From positions 558,001 through 622,000 of the forward strand of contig JADJXA010000003.1 in the NCBI GenBank assembly GCA_016716065.1: a DNA stretch of 64,000 bases, written 5' to 3'. The notes beneath the pieces are model-generated. The model ran no database searches. It saw nothing but the letters and a program-made list of their open reading frames with translations, and was not told where the DNA came from. The first letter of the stretch is position 1; each line of letters opens with the position of its first letter. The stretch is from Candidatus Leptovillus gracilis (GTDB lineage: Bacteria; Chloroflexota; Anaerolineae; Promineifilales; Promineifilaceae). Shown piece by piece: positions 26,858 to 35,853 of the stretch. The position numbers and the translations under genes were made by a program.

Positions 26858-28129
26858 ATGCTGCAAAAATCAAGAGTCCCTTCTAAATTAAGCCTGATTC
26901 TTCTGGCTTACGCCGCTTTTATTGCCCTGGGCATGCCCGATGGCCTGTTGGGCATCGCCTGGCCTTCCATCCGCGCCGATTTTGTCATCCCGCTGGATGC
27001 CATGGGCATGTTACTCTTTGCCAGCGTCGCCGGGTACATGACCTCCAGCTTTCTCAGCGGGGCGTTGATCGCCCGCCTGGGCGTGGGCAACTTACTGGCA
27101 ATTAGCTGCGCTCTCACCGGCGCGGCCCTCGTCGGCTACACCCTTGTGCCTTCCTGGTGGATGATGGTGACCCTGGGCGTGCTGGCCGGGTTAGGCGCCG
27201 GCGCGATTGACGCCGGTCTGAATACCTACGTCGCCGCCCATTTCGGCGAAGGACTCATGCAGTGGCTGCACGCCAGTTACGGCATCGGCGTGACCATTGG
27301 CCCGGTGATCATGACCCTGGCGATCACCACCCTGGATTCCTGGCGCGCCGGGTATCGCATCGTCGGCGGCTTCCAGTTCTTGATGGCCCTCGCTTTTACC
27401 CTCACCCTTGCCTGGTGGAACGCCCCCGAAGAACGGACGGAGCAGAAACGGGAAAAGCGCCTGACGGAGTACAAAACCCCCATCGGCCAGACCTTGCGCC
27501 GGCCGCAAGTCTGGCTCAGCGCCCTATTGTTTTTCCTCTACGTGGGGGCGGAAGTCTCCCTGGGAGCCTGGGCCTACACCCTGCTCACCGAGTCGCGCGG
27601 CGTACCGGTGCGTCTGGCCGGTTTCTGGGCCGGCAGCTATTGGGCGATGTTTACCGTTGGGCGCATCCTGGCCGGGCTGTACGCCCGACGCCTGGGGATT
27701 CATTTGCTGGCCCAGGGCGGTATGGTTTTGGCTCTGCTCGGCGCCGTCTTGCTCTGGTGGAACCCCGTGCCCTTCGCCAACTTGCTGGCGGTCGGGCTGA
27801 TCGGCCTGGCGATTGCCCCGGTCTTCCCGGCGATGATGTCGGGAACCAGGCAGCGGGTCGGCGCCCGTTATGCCGCCAACACCATTGGGATACAAATGGC
27901 GGCTACCGGGTTGGGCGGGGCGACAATCGCCAGTCTGGTGGGTGTGTTGGCGCGCCGGTTTTCTCTGGAAATCATCCCCATCAGCCTGGTGGCGTTGTTC
28001 CTCAGTTTGCTCGCCAGTTACCGGCTGTCGCTGGTGATGAAGGGATCGCAGGAAATGGAGTATGCGGTGGCCAGACCAACCGGCTGTTGGGCTATCCCGC
28101 GCCCAGCTGTTGATCGTCAACGCCGATGA
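26858..28129 (+). CDS. MFS transporter
   Basis: This 423-residue membrane protein has about twelve hydrophobic segments in two halves. The first helix region LAYAAFIALGMPDGLLGIAWPS and the GLGAGAIDAGLNTYVAAHFG segment resemble the FucP/YbjJ branch of the major facilitator superfamily, which moves sugars or small metabolites by proton symport. The second half repeats the pattern (FWAGSYWAMFTVGRILAGLYARRLG). The last 20 or so residues are hydrophilic, overlap the next gene and may not be native. It lies inside the oligosaccharide locus, so a sugar is a plausible substrate. Confidence 0.82.
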   Translation: MLQKSRVPSKLSLILLAYAAFIALGMPDGLLGIAWPSIRADFVIPLDAMGMLLFASVAGYMTSSFLSGALIARLGVGNLLAISCALTGAALVGYTLVPSWWMMVTLGVLAGLGAGAIDAGLNTYVAAHFGEGLMQWLHASYGIGVTIGPVIMTLAITTLDSWRAGYRIVGGFQFLMALAFTLTLAWWNAPEERTEQKREKRLTEYKTPIGQTLRRPQVWLSALLFFLYVGAEVSLGAWAYTLLTESRGVPVRLAGFWAGSYWAMFTVGRILAGLYARRLGIHLLAQGGMVLALLGAVLLWWNPVPFANLLAVGLIGLAIAPVFPAMMSGTRQRVGARYAANTIGIQMAATGLGGATIASLVGVLARRFSLEIIPISLVALFLSLLASYRLSLVMKGSQEMEYAVARPTGCWAIPRPAVDRQRR

Positions 28130-28700
28130 TTTTGGGATGTGTAACTCGGTGAATGAGGCCGTTATCGGCGCATGGCCGGCCGGTATTCTTCGCTCCACCA
28201 CCTTGATGGTCCCCTGCCCTTGGGCACTGCACGCCATCCATTTCTTGAAAGAGCATCCCGAAGTCCGCTTTGGCGTTCACCTCACGGCGATTTCTGAATG
28301 GGTTGATTACCGGTGGGGACCGCTTACCCCCAGGGAGCAAGTACCATCTCTCGTTAACGAGGCGGGGCACTTCTACAACTTCGAGCAGATGCCCCACTTT
28401 TTGGCCCAGGTCAATTTAGCGGAATTGGAGCGAGAGTTCAGAGCGCAGATCGAAACTGTGCTGGTGGCCGGGTTGAAGCCGACGCACCTGGATTGGCATT
28501 GTCTGCGGCTGAGTGGATGGACTTTTGCGTGCTGGGCGCGCCGCCCGGCGGGGGGCGGTTTCCGGGCTACCCCAATTGCGGCGATAGACCGAGATTTTCA
28601 TATCGCCAGACGATTTTGATTTTTGACATCGCCCGAGCGCATGAAGGGCATCATTCTTCTAGATTATCGCGCTTTGCAAGCTGTTTGGCGGGAAAAGTAG
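28062..28700 (+). pseudogene. Broken ChbG/YdjC-type carbohydrate deacetylase
   Basis: The N-terminal half is clear: LLIVNADDFGMCNSVNEAV, GVHLTAISEW and THLDWH are the metal-binding and active-site motifs of ChbG/YdjC deacetylases, which remove acetyl groups from chito-oligosaccharides. After THLDWHC the frame is lost and stops at 28619. The family's C-terminus reappears in another frame, where ATGAAGGGCATCATT at about 28640 encodes MKGIILLDYRALQAVWREK, ending at 28700. Roughly 70-100 residues between these parts are missing or scrambled. This is a decayed or misassembled gene; the metal site alone is unlikely to give an active enzyme. Confidence 0.78.
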
Positions 28701-28719
28701 ATTCACAGGAAAACAACAT

Positions 28720-31197
28720 ATGAACATTCAATCTTTGGCAGGCGAGTGGCAGTTTCGTCAGGCGGGAGCAGAGGAATGGCTGCCCGCCACCGTGCCCGGC
28801 GGCGTGCATACTGATTTGCTGGCTTTAGGCCGCATCCCCGACCCCTTTGTGGGCGACAATGAAAAGCGGGTGCAATGGGTGGCGGAAAGCGATTGGGAAT
28901 ATCGCTATCAATTTATGGCCGCGCCCGAACTGTTGGCGCAGCCCCACGTCTGGCTGGTGGCCGATGGGCTGGATACGCTGGCGACGGTGACTTTAAACGG
29001 CCGTTTCCTCGCCCACACCAACAACATGTTCCGCCAATACCGCTGGGACGTCCGCGCCCTGCTCCAGGCCAGGGACAACGAACTGCTCATCACCTTTGCC
29101 TCACCGGTACAAACCATCAGCGAAAAGGAGGCGCAACGGCCGTTGCCCGGCGTCTCCCAGGCCATCGCCGGCGGGCCTTATTTGCGTAAAGCCCCCTGCC
29201 AGTTTGGTTGGGATTGGGGACCGCAGCTTCCGCCCATCGGCGTCTGGAAAGAGATTCGCCTGGAAGGCGGGGAGGGCATCCGTCTGGCCGACGTCCATCT
29301 GCGCCAACACCACGCCAACGGCGAAGTCACAATCTCCGCCGCATTAACCCTCGAAGGCCAGACAACCGAAGGCTTAACCGCCCACCTCCACATCCTCGCC
29401 CCCGATGGCGAGGAGATGATGACGGAAACGGCCGTTTCCCCCTCCCCCCATTCACAATTCACAATTCACAATTCACAATTCACAATTCCCCACCCCCAAT
29501 TATGGTGGCCCAACGGCTACGGCCCCCAACCCCTCTACCAAATCACCATCAGCCTGCGCCAGAACAACGCCGAACTAGACAATCGCCGCTACCAACTTGG
29601 CCTGCGCACCCTCGAACTGCGCCAGGAACCTGACCAATGGGGGCGCTCCTTTGAATTCGTCGTCAACGGCGTGCGCCTCTTCGCCAAAGGTTCCAACTGG
29701 ATACCGGCCGACTCTTTCCCCACGCGCATCAGCGACGCCTACCTGGAGGCGCTCATTCGCGGCGCGGCCGAAACCCAGCAAAACATGCTGCGCGTCTGGG
29801 GCGGCGGCTTCTACGAGGAAGAACGCTTCTACGACCTGTGCGACCGCTACGGCATCCTCGTCTGGCAAGATTTCATCTTCTCATGCAGCGTCTACCCGCT
29901 GGACGACCCCGACTTCCTGGAAAATGTGCGCATCGAGGTGCTGGAAAATGTGCGCCGACTGCGCCATCGCGCCAGCCTGGCCCTTTGGTGCGGCAACAAC
30001 GAGATGGAATGGGGCTGGGTAGATTGGGGCTGGAAACAGCGGCCCGATTTGGACGATTTGAAAGCGGCCTACGACAGCTTCTTCCACCACACACTGCCCG
30101 CCTGGTGCGCCGCCGAAGACCCGGACACCGCTTACTGGCCCAGCTCGCCTTCGTCCGACACCCCCTTCGAGAACCCCAATGGGCAGCAGCAAGGGGACGC
30201 CCACTATTGGGACGTGTGGCACGGCCGTAAACCGTTCACCGCCTACCGCGACCAATATCCCCGCTTCATGAGCGAATTTGGCTTCCAGGCATTGCCGCCG
30301 CTGGCCTCCATCCGCACCTACGCCGACGAAGCCGACTGGAACATGACCTCCTACATCATGGAGCAGCACCAGAAAAATGACAGCGGCAACAGTCTGATGG
30401 TCGGGCAAATGCTCGACACTTTCCGCCTGCCCAAAGATTTCCCGTCGCTCGTTTACCTGAGCATGGCGCTGCAAGCGGAAGGCATCCGCTACGGTGTGGA
30501 GCATTGGCGGCGCGCCCAGGAGCGGGTGGCGGGCACGCTCTACTGGCAGCTTAATGACTGCTGGCCGGTGGCCTCCTGGTCCAGCCTCGATTATTTCGGC
30601 CGTTGGAAGGCGCTGCATTACGCCGCCCGCCGCTTCTACGCGCCGCTGCTGCTCTCCATTGAGGATGCGCCGCCGCGCCAGGGAGTTTACCTGACCAATG
30701 AGCGGCTTGAGGCGTGGCACGGCCGTATCCGCTGGTCGCTGGAAACGTTAGAAGGCGCAGCGCTGGCAGCCGGCGAGGAAGCGGTGCAAGCCGCGCCACA
30801 GGCCACCACCCACGTCAACACCCTGGACTTTACCGATCAGCTAACCGACGACAACCGGCGCAGCCTGACCTTTATCGCCGAATTGTGGCAGAATGACAAG
30901 CTTCTGACCCGGCAGACCGCCTTCTTCGCGCCGACCAAACATTTGCAGCTGATGGAACCGGAGATAACGGCCGTTTGTCATCTTGAAGGAGCGATGCTGC
31001 ACATTGAATTGAACGGCCGTTCCCTCGCCCGCCTGGTAGAACTCTCCCTCGACGGGGCCGATGTCGTTTTTAGCGACAACTACTTCGACCTACCCGCCCG
31101 CCGCGCCGTTACCCTTACCTGCCCACTGCCTCACGGATGGGACTTATCCCAGGCCAAAGCAGCGCTGCGCATCCGTTCGGTTTACGATTCTTTCTAA
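28720..31197 (+). CDS. Beta-mannosidase, GH2
   Basis: This 825-residue glycosidase has the GH2 domain order: jelly-roll (SLAGEWQFRQAGAEEWLPATVPGGVHTDLL), immunoglobulin-like domain, then the catalytic barrel. The acid/base is Glu428 in WCGNNEMEWGW and the nucleophile Glu519 in PRFMSEFGFQ; the spacing fits beta-mannosidases. PGGVHTDL and FGWDWGPQ are typical of this group, which hydrolyses terminal beta-mannose from mannan oligosaccharides. No signal peptide is visible, so it should act in the cytoplasm on imported sugars. Residues near 245-260 (SQFTIHNSQFTIHNSQFTI) come from an ATTCACA tandem repeat inserted in frame. Confidence 0.92.
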   Translation: MNIQSLAGEWQFRQAGAEEWLPATVPGGVHTDLLALGRIPDPFVGDNEKRVQWVAESDWEYRYQFMAAPELLAQPHVWLVADGLDTLATVTLNGRFLAHTNNMFRQYRWDVRALLQARDNELLITFASPVQTISEKEAQRPLPGVSQAIAGGPYLRKAPCQFGWDWGPQLPPIGVWKEIRLEGGEGIRLADVHLRQHHANGEVTISAALTLEGQTTEGLTAHLHILAPDGEEMMTETAVSPSPHSQFTIHNSQFTIPHPQLWWPNGYGPQPLYQITISLRQNNAELDNRRYQLGLRTLELRQEPDQWGRSFEFVVNGVRLFAKGSNWIPADSFPTRISDAYLEALIRGAAETQQNMLRVWGGGFYEEERFYDLCDRYGILVWQDFIFSCSVYPLDDPDFLENVRIEVLENVRRLRHRASLALWCGNNEMEWGWVDWGWKQRPDLDDLKAAYDSFFHHTLPAWCAAEDPDTAYWPSSPSSDTPFENPNGQQQGDAHYWDVWHGRKPFTAYRDQYPRFMSEFGFQALPPLASIRTYADEADWNMTSYIMEQHQKNDSGNSLMVGQMLDTFRLPKDFPSLVYLSMALQAEGIRYGVEHWRRAQERVAGTLYWQLNDCWPVASWSSLDYFGRWKALHYAARRFYAPLLLSIEDAPPRQGVYLTNERLEAWHGRIRWSLETLEGAALAAGEEAVQAAPQATTHVNTLDFTDQLTDDNRRSLTFIAELWQNDKLLTRQTAFFAPTKHLQLMEPEITAVCHLEGAMLHIELNGRSLARLVELSLDGADVVFSDNYFDLPARRAVTLTCPLPHGWDLSQAKAALRIRSVYDSF
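29449..29489 (+). repeat. ATTCACA/TTCACAATT tandem repeat inside the beta-mannosidase gene
   Basis: Four copies of TTCACAATT-type units run in tandem and are read in frame as SQFTIHNSQFTIHNSQFTI. The AT-rich composition contrasts with the surrounding GC-rich coding sequence. It sits in the linker between sugar-binding-like domain and Ig-like domain, just before QLWWPNGYG. Confidence 0.75.
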
Positions 31198-31218
31198 TTG
31201 AGAAAAAAGGAGTCAACC

Positions 31219-33498
31219 ATGTCCGATATTCACGCTCTCGTAGCCAGAATGACTTTAGAAGAAAAAGCGGCGCTCTGTACCGGAGCCAGCGCCTGGACAA
31301 CAACCCCGGTAAAACGGCTCAACCTGCCGGAACTGTTCGTCTCCGATGGCCCACACGGCATTCGCCGCGTCGCCGACATTCATGCGCTGACGAGTAAAAG
31401 CCTGCCCGCCACCTGTTTCCCCACTGCCTCCAGTCTGGCCGCCACCTGGGACGTGGATTTGTTGTTTGAAATGGGGCAGGCGTTGGCCGAAGAAGCCATT
31501 GCCCTGGGCGTGGATGTCATCCTCGGTCCCGGCGTCAACATGAAACGCTCGCCCCTGTGCGGCCGTAACTTCGAGTATTTTTCCGAAGACCCGTACCAGG
31601 CTGGGGCGATGGCCGCCGGTCTGATCAAAGGCATTCAGAGTAAGGGCGTGGGTACGTCGCTGAAGCATTACGCGGCCAACAACCAGGAATTTGAGCGCTT
31701 TTCGATCAACGCCGAGGTGGACGAACGCGCTTTGCGCGAGATTTATTTGGCGGCGTTTGAAACAGCCGTTACCCAATCCCAACCCTGGACCGTCATGTGT
31801 TCCTACAACAAAATCAACGGAACCTACGGCTCCGAACAAACCTACCTGCTCAGCGACATCCTCAAAAAAGAGTGGGGCTTCCAGGGCTTCGTCGTCTCCG
31901 ACTGGGGCGCCGTCCACGACCGGGTCGCCGCCCTCAAAGCAGGGTTAGACCTGGAAATGCCCGGCCCCAAGCAGACGCGGGTCAATGCTGTCATCGAAGC
32001 GGTGCGCAACGGCGAACTGGACGAAGCGGTGCTGGATGAAGCCGCGCGACGCATCGCGCGCGTCGCCCTGTGCGCCGCGCAAACACCCAAAGGGGGCGGC
32101 TTTGACGCCGCCGCCCACCACACCCTGGCGCGCAAAGTGGCCGCCGAGGGCATGGTTCTCCTCAAGAACAACGGCCTGCTCCCCTTGCAAAACCCGCAGC
32201 ACGTCGCCGTCATTGGCCGCGCCGCGCAACAAGCCCACTTCCAGGGCGGCGGCAGCTCACACATCAATCCCACCCAGGTAGACGTGCCGTTCAGCGAACT
32301 GCAAAAGCTGGCCGGGAACGCCGAATTGAGCTTTGCCACGGGGTATCCTGAAGACAACAGCCTGGACCAGGGCCTGGTTGACAAAGCCGTCACCATCGCC
32401 CAGGCCGCTGACGTGGCCTTGCTCTACATCGCCCTGCCTTCCTTCAAAGAGTCGGAAGGGTATGACCGGGCGGACCTGGACTTGACGGCGCAGCAGGTGG
32501 CTTTGATTCAGGCCGTAACGGCCGTTCAACCCCACACCGTCGTCATCCTCAACAACGGCGCGCCGGTAGTCATGGGCGATTGGCTTGATGGCGCAGCCGC
32601 CGTGTTGGAAGCGTGGATGATGGGTCAGGCTGGCGGCGGGGCCATTGCCGACATCTTGTTTGGCCGCGTCAATCCTTCTGGGAAACTAACCGAAACCTAC
32701 CCGCTGCGTCTGGCAGACACCCCGGCCTACCTCAACTTCCCCGGCGAAAACGGCGTGGTGCGCTACGGCGAAGGGCTGTTCATCGGCTACCGCTACTACG
32801 ACGCCAAAGAGACGCCAGTGCTGTTCCCCTTCGGCTACGGGTTGAGCTACACCACTTTTGCCTACAGCAATTTGCAGCTTTCGGCCGACAGCTTCAAAGA
32901 CGTGGCCGGTCTGACGGTGTCGGTAGATGTGACCAACACCGGCCCGGTGGCCGGCAAGGAAATTGTGCAGTTATACGTGCATGATCAAGCGTCGCGGTTG
33001 ATACGGCCGTACAAAGAACTCAAAGGCTTCACCAAAGTGTCGCTCCGGCCGGGCGAAACCCAAACCGTCTCCATCACCCTCGATTCCCGCGCCTTTGCCT
33101 ACTACGACCCCGCCTACCAACAATGGATCACCGAAGATGGTCAGTTCGACATCCTCGTTGGCGCATCGGCGGCCGACATTCGCTGCCAGGCCACCGTCAC
33201 CCTGCAATCCACCTTGCAGCTGCCATCCATTTTGCACGCCGAATCCACCATCCGCGCCTGGTTCGACGACCCCCTCGGCAAACAAATCCTCCAGCCAATG
33301 TTCCACGAATTAACATCCAATGGCGGTCCCTTCAGCGCTGATGACTCTGGCAGCGATGCTATTGGCATGGATGTGCTTAGTTTTCTGATGGACTTGCCCC
33401 TGCGCAGTTTCCTCCACTTCCAGGAAGGCTCGCTCACGCAGCCCGCCGACGACATCGCCGACATGCTGCTGGAGCAGGTGCATGGGGTGAAGCGCTAA
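31219..33498 (+). CDS. Beta-glucosidase-type glycosidase, GH3
   Basis: This cytoplasmic GH3 enzyme has about 759 residues. The barrel has LPELFVSDGPHGIR and KHYAANNQE; the nucleophile is Asp228 in GFVVSDWGAVHD. The sandwich domain carries SEGYDRADLDL, with Glu413 the likely acid/base. A fibronectin-III-like domain (VSVDVTNTGPVAGKEIVQLYVHD) follows, and about 80 further residues end the protein. GH3 enzymes of this layout release terminal beta-glucose or beta-xylose. AAAAGGAG precedes the ATG at 31219. It follows the beta-mannosidase by 21 bases and is probably co-transcribed. Confidence 0.92.
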   Translation: MSDIHALVARMTLEEKAALCTGASAWTTTPVKRLNLPELFVSDGPHGIRRVADIHALTSKSLPATCFPTASSLAATWDVDLLFEMGQALAEEAIALGVDVILGPGVNMKRSPLCGRNFEYFSEDPYQAGAMAAGLIKGIQSKGVGTSLKHYAANNQEFERFSINAEVDERALREIYLAAFETAVTQSQPWTVMCSYNKINGTYGSEQTYLLSDILKKEWGFQGFVVSDWGAVHDRVAALKAGLDLEMPGPKQTRVNAVIEAVRNGELDEAVLDEAARRIARVALCAAQTPKGGGFDAAAHHTLARKVAAEGMVLLKNNGLLPLQNPQHVAVIGRAAQQAHFQGGGSSHINPTQVDVPFSELQKLAGNAELSFATGYPEDNSLDQGLVDKAVTIAQAADVALLYIALPSFKESEGYDRADLDLTAQQVALIQAVTAVQPHTVVILNNGAPVVMGDWLDGAAAVLEAWMMGQAGGGAIADILFGRVNPSGKLTETYPLRLADTPAYLNFPGENGVVRYGEGLFIGYRYYDAKETPVLFPFGYGLSYTTFAYSNLQLSADSFKDVAGLTVSVDVTNTGPVAGKEIVQLYVHDQASRLIRPYKELKGFTKVSLRPGETQTVSITLDSRAFAYYDPAYQQWITEDGQFDILVGASAADIRCQATVTLQSTLQLPSILHAESTIRAWFDDPLGKQILQPMFHELTSNGGPFSADDSGSDAIGMDVLSFLMDLPLRSFLHFQEGSLTQPADDIADMLLEQVHGVKR

Positions 33499-33523
33499 GG
33501 GTCCATATGTTTTTAACCTGGCG

Positions 33524-33556
33524 AGATTGGACCAATCTTGGAGATTGGTCCAATCT
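33524..33556. repeat. Palindrome AGATTGGACCAATCT, two tandem copies
   Basis: AGATTGGACCAATCT (33524-33538) and AGATTGGTCCAATCT (33542-33556) form a hairpin between the GH3 and GH1 genes. A relative, AGATTGGACAAATC-6-GATTTGTCCAATCT, lies at 35782-35815, so this is an interspersed family. Confidence 0.7.
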
Positions 33557-33603
33557 GGGCCGGGTTTTTAGCAACCTATCAGGTCTGGAGAAGCAGAGTA
33601 AAA

Positions 33604-34830
33604 ATGACCAATGAATTTCCGCAAGGTTTTTTATGGGGCACAGCCACGGCCGCCCATCAGGTGGAGGGCAACAACACCAACAGCGATTTCTGGGTGATGG
33701 AACACCTGCCGAACACCGTTTTCGCCGAGCCGTCGGGCGACGCCATTGACCATTATCACCGCTACCCGGAAGATATGGCGCTGTTGGCCGAGTTGGGTTT
33801 CAACAGCTACCGCTTTTCGGTGGAATGGGCGCGGGTGGAACCGGAAGACGGCCGTTTCTCCACCGCCGCCCTGGACCACTACCGCCGCATGTTGGCAGCG
33901 TGCCACGCGCACGGCCTCAAACCAATCGTCACCTACCATCATTTCACTTCGCCGCGCTGGCTGATCAGCCAGGGGGGATGGCAGAATGGGGCAACGGCCG
34001 TTAAATTCGGCCGTTACGCCCAAAAAGTCACCGAACATCTGGGCGACCTCATCGAAGCGGTCTGCACCATCAACGAAGTCAACATCCCGCGTATGGCGGC
34101 TTTGCTGTGGATGGCCGGCGGCCTCGATGAAACCTTCATCCAGCGGGCGGCTCAGGCGCTGCATACCACGCCAGAGCAATTTGCGCCCTTCATGTTTGCC
34201 GGAACAAGCCAGGGACGCGCAGTGATCCTGGCAGCCCACCAGCAGGCGCGGGCGGCGATTAAGGCGGAACGGCCGTCGCTGCCCGTCGGCCTGACCATTG
34301 CCATGGCTGATATGCAGGCTTTGCCCGGCGGCGAAGCCGTGCGTGACCAGATGCGTTGGGAACTGCAAGATGTCTTCCTGGAAGCAGCCCGCGAAGATGA
34401 TTTTGTCGGCGTGCAAACCTACACCCGCGAGCGGTACGGCCCGGAAGGCCCCTTCGGCCCGGAAGAAGGGGTGGAATTGACGCAAATGGGCTACGAATTC
34501 TGGCCCGAAGCCATCGGCGCAACCCTACGCCGCGCCCACGAAGTAACCGGCCTGCCCCTGATGGTGACGGAAAACGGCATTGGCACGAAGGATGACGGCC
34601 GTCGCCTGGCTTACTACCAGGCAGCCCTGCGCAGCGTACACACCTGTTTGCAAGAGGGGCTGGACGTGCGCGGTTATTTTGCCTGGTCGGCTTATGACAA
34701 CTTTGAATGGATGCTCGGCTACCAGCCAACTTTTGGCATCATTGCCGTGGACCGCGCCACCCAACGGCGGACCATCAAACCCAGTGCGCGTTGGTTAAGC
34801 GAAGTGGCCCAGGCCAACCGGCTTATCTGA
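33604..34830 (+). CDS. Beta-glucosidase/6-phospho-beta-glucosidase-type enzyme, GH1
   Basis: This 408-residue GH1 protein starts FPQGFLWGTATAAHQVEGNN, the family N-terminal signature. RFSVEWARVEPEDGRF and TYHHFTSPRW follow. The acid/base should be Glu158 in TINEVNIP, where most members have NEP, and the nucleophile is Glu323 in MVTENGIGT. RGYFAWSAYDNFEWMLGY near the end contains the sugar-binding WSxxDNFEW motif. The length is a little short of the usual 440-470. The start at 33604 avoids the upstream palindrome. It probably hydrolyses beta-glucosides or beta-mannosides brought in by the importer. Confidence 0.9.
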   Translation: MTNEFPQGFLWGTATAAHQVEGNNTNSDFWVMEHLPNTVFAEPSGDAIDHYHRYPEDMALLAELGFNSYRFSVEWARVEPEDGRFSTAALDHYRRMLAACHAHGLKPIVTYHHFTSPRWLISQGGWQNGATAVKFGRYAQKVTEHLGDLIEAVCTINEVNIPRMAALLWMAGGLDETFIQRAAQALHTTPEQFAPFMFAGTSQGRAVILAAHQQARAAIKAERPSLPVGLTIAMADMQALPGGEAVRDQMRWELQDVFLEAAREDDFVGVQTYTRERYGPEGPFGPEEGVELTQMGYEFWPEAIGATLRRAHEVTGLPLMVTENGIGTKDDGRRLAYYQAALRSVHTCLQEGLDVRGYFAWSAYDNFEWMLGYQPTFGIIAVDRATQRRTIKPSARWLSEVAQANRLI

Positions 34831-34844
34831 GCGATTTCTCCTGG

Positions 34845-35756
34845 CTACTCTTCCCGATTGAGGGTAATGTCTTGCCAGGAGGCCGGGTCTTCAATAGGTT
34901 CCAGGTGGGTGATGACACTTAACGGCCGTAACGCCTGCCGCAAATCTCGTTCCATTTCCTCCAACAACGCATGGCCGTGCTGTACTGTCCACTCACCGGG
35001 AACCTGAACATGAACGGATACAAAACGCTGCGACGCCGATTGGCGGGTGCGCAAGGCGTGATATTCAATGGATTCTTGCTGGCAATATCGGTCCAAAACG
35101 GCCGTCACCAACGCCAATTCGTCCGCCGGCAGCGCCGTGTCCATCAACCCTTGCGCCGATTTACGCACCAGTTTTACGCCAGAATTTAGGATTTGCGCCG
35201 CCACCGCCAAAGCAATCAACGGGTCCAAAATTTGCCAACCGGTCAGCGCCACGGCGGCCACGCCCACCACCACCCCCACCGATGTCCACACATCCGACAA
35301 CAGGTGATGGGCGTCGGCGGTGAGGGTGATGGAATTGTGCTGTTTGCCGGCGCGGGTGAGGACAAGCGCCGTGGCCAGGTTGAACAACCCAGCCGTCACC
35401 GATACCACCAGACCCAGGCCAACCTGTTCCAGAGGCTGTGGGTCGAGCAAGCGCGGCACGGCCGTTGCCGCAATCATGATCGCCGCAAACAAAATCATCA
35501 TCCCTTCTGCGCCGCTGGAGAAGTATTCCGCTTTGGCGTGGCCGTATGCATGTTGATCATCTGGCGGTTGGGCGGCGATGGTCAGGGCCATCAGGGCCAT
35601 CAGGGCCGCCACCAGGTTCACGCCCGACTCCAGCGCGTCGGATAACAAACCGACCGACCCGGTTAGATAATAGGCCAGCGCTTTGAGGGAGATGGTTACG
35701 ACGGCCGTGCCAATAGACAGCCAGGCAAATCGCGTGAGGTGCTTACGGTCTAACAT
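34845..35756 (-). CDS. Cation diffusion facilitator (CDF) metal transporter
   Basis: This protein of about 303 residues has six hydrophobic segments and a cytoplasmic C-terminal domain, the FieF/ZitB layout. Metal-binding positions appear in LLSDALESGVNL (helix 2) and in ADAHHLLSDVWTSVGV (helix 5); DDQHAYGHAKAEYFS is the conserved loop. It should export Zn2+, Fe2+ or a similar ion by proton exchange. The ATG at 35756 was preferred over a TTG at 35792, which lies in a palindromic repeat. It converges with the GH1 gene, 14 bp apart, and is unrelated to that operon. Confidence 0.9.
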   Translation of the reverse strand: MLDRKHLTRFAWLSIGTAVVTISLKALAYYLTGSVGLLSDALESGVNLVAALMALMALTIAAQPPDDQHAYGHAKAEYFSSGAEGMMILFAAIMIAATAVPRLLDPQPLEQVGLGLVVSVTAGLFNLATALVLTRAGKQHNSITLTADAHHLLSDVWTSVGVVVGVAAVALTGWQILDPLIALAVAAQILNSGVKLVRKSAQGLMDTALPADELALVTAVLDRYCQQESIEYHALRTRQSASQRFVSVHVQVPGEWTVQHGHALLEEMERDLRQALRPLSVITHLEPIEDPASWQDITLNREE

Positions 35757-35781
35757 AGATGTGTGCGCTGTAACCGACAAA

Positions 35782-35815
35782 AGATTGGACAAATCCCAGA
35801 AGATTTGTCCAATCT
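35782..35815. repeat. Palindrome AGATTGGACAAATC-N6-GATTTGTCCAATCT
   Basis: A 14-bp perfect inverted repeat lies upstream of the CDF gene, related to the palindromes at 33524-33556. Confidence 0.7.
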
Positions 35816-35853
35816 AACCGTGTAGATTATTCAAATCTCGTTCCTTACGATCT

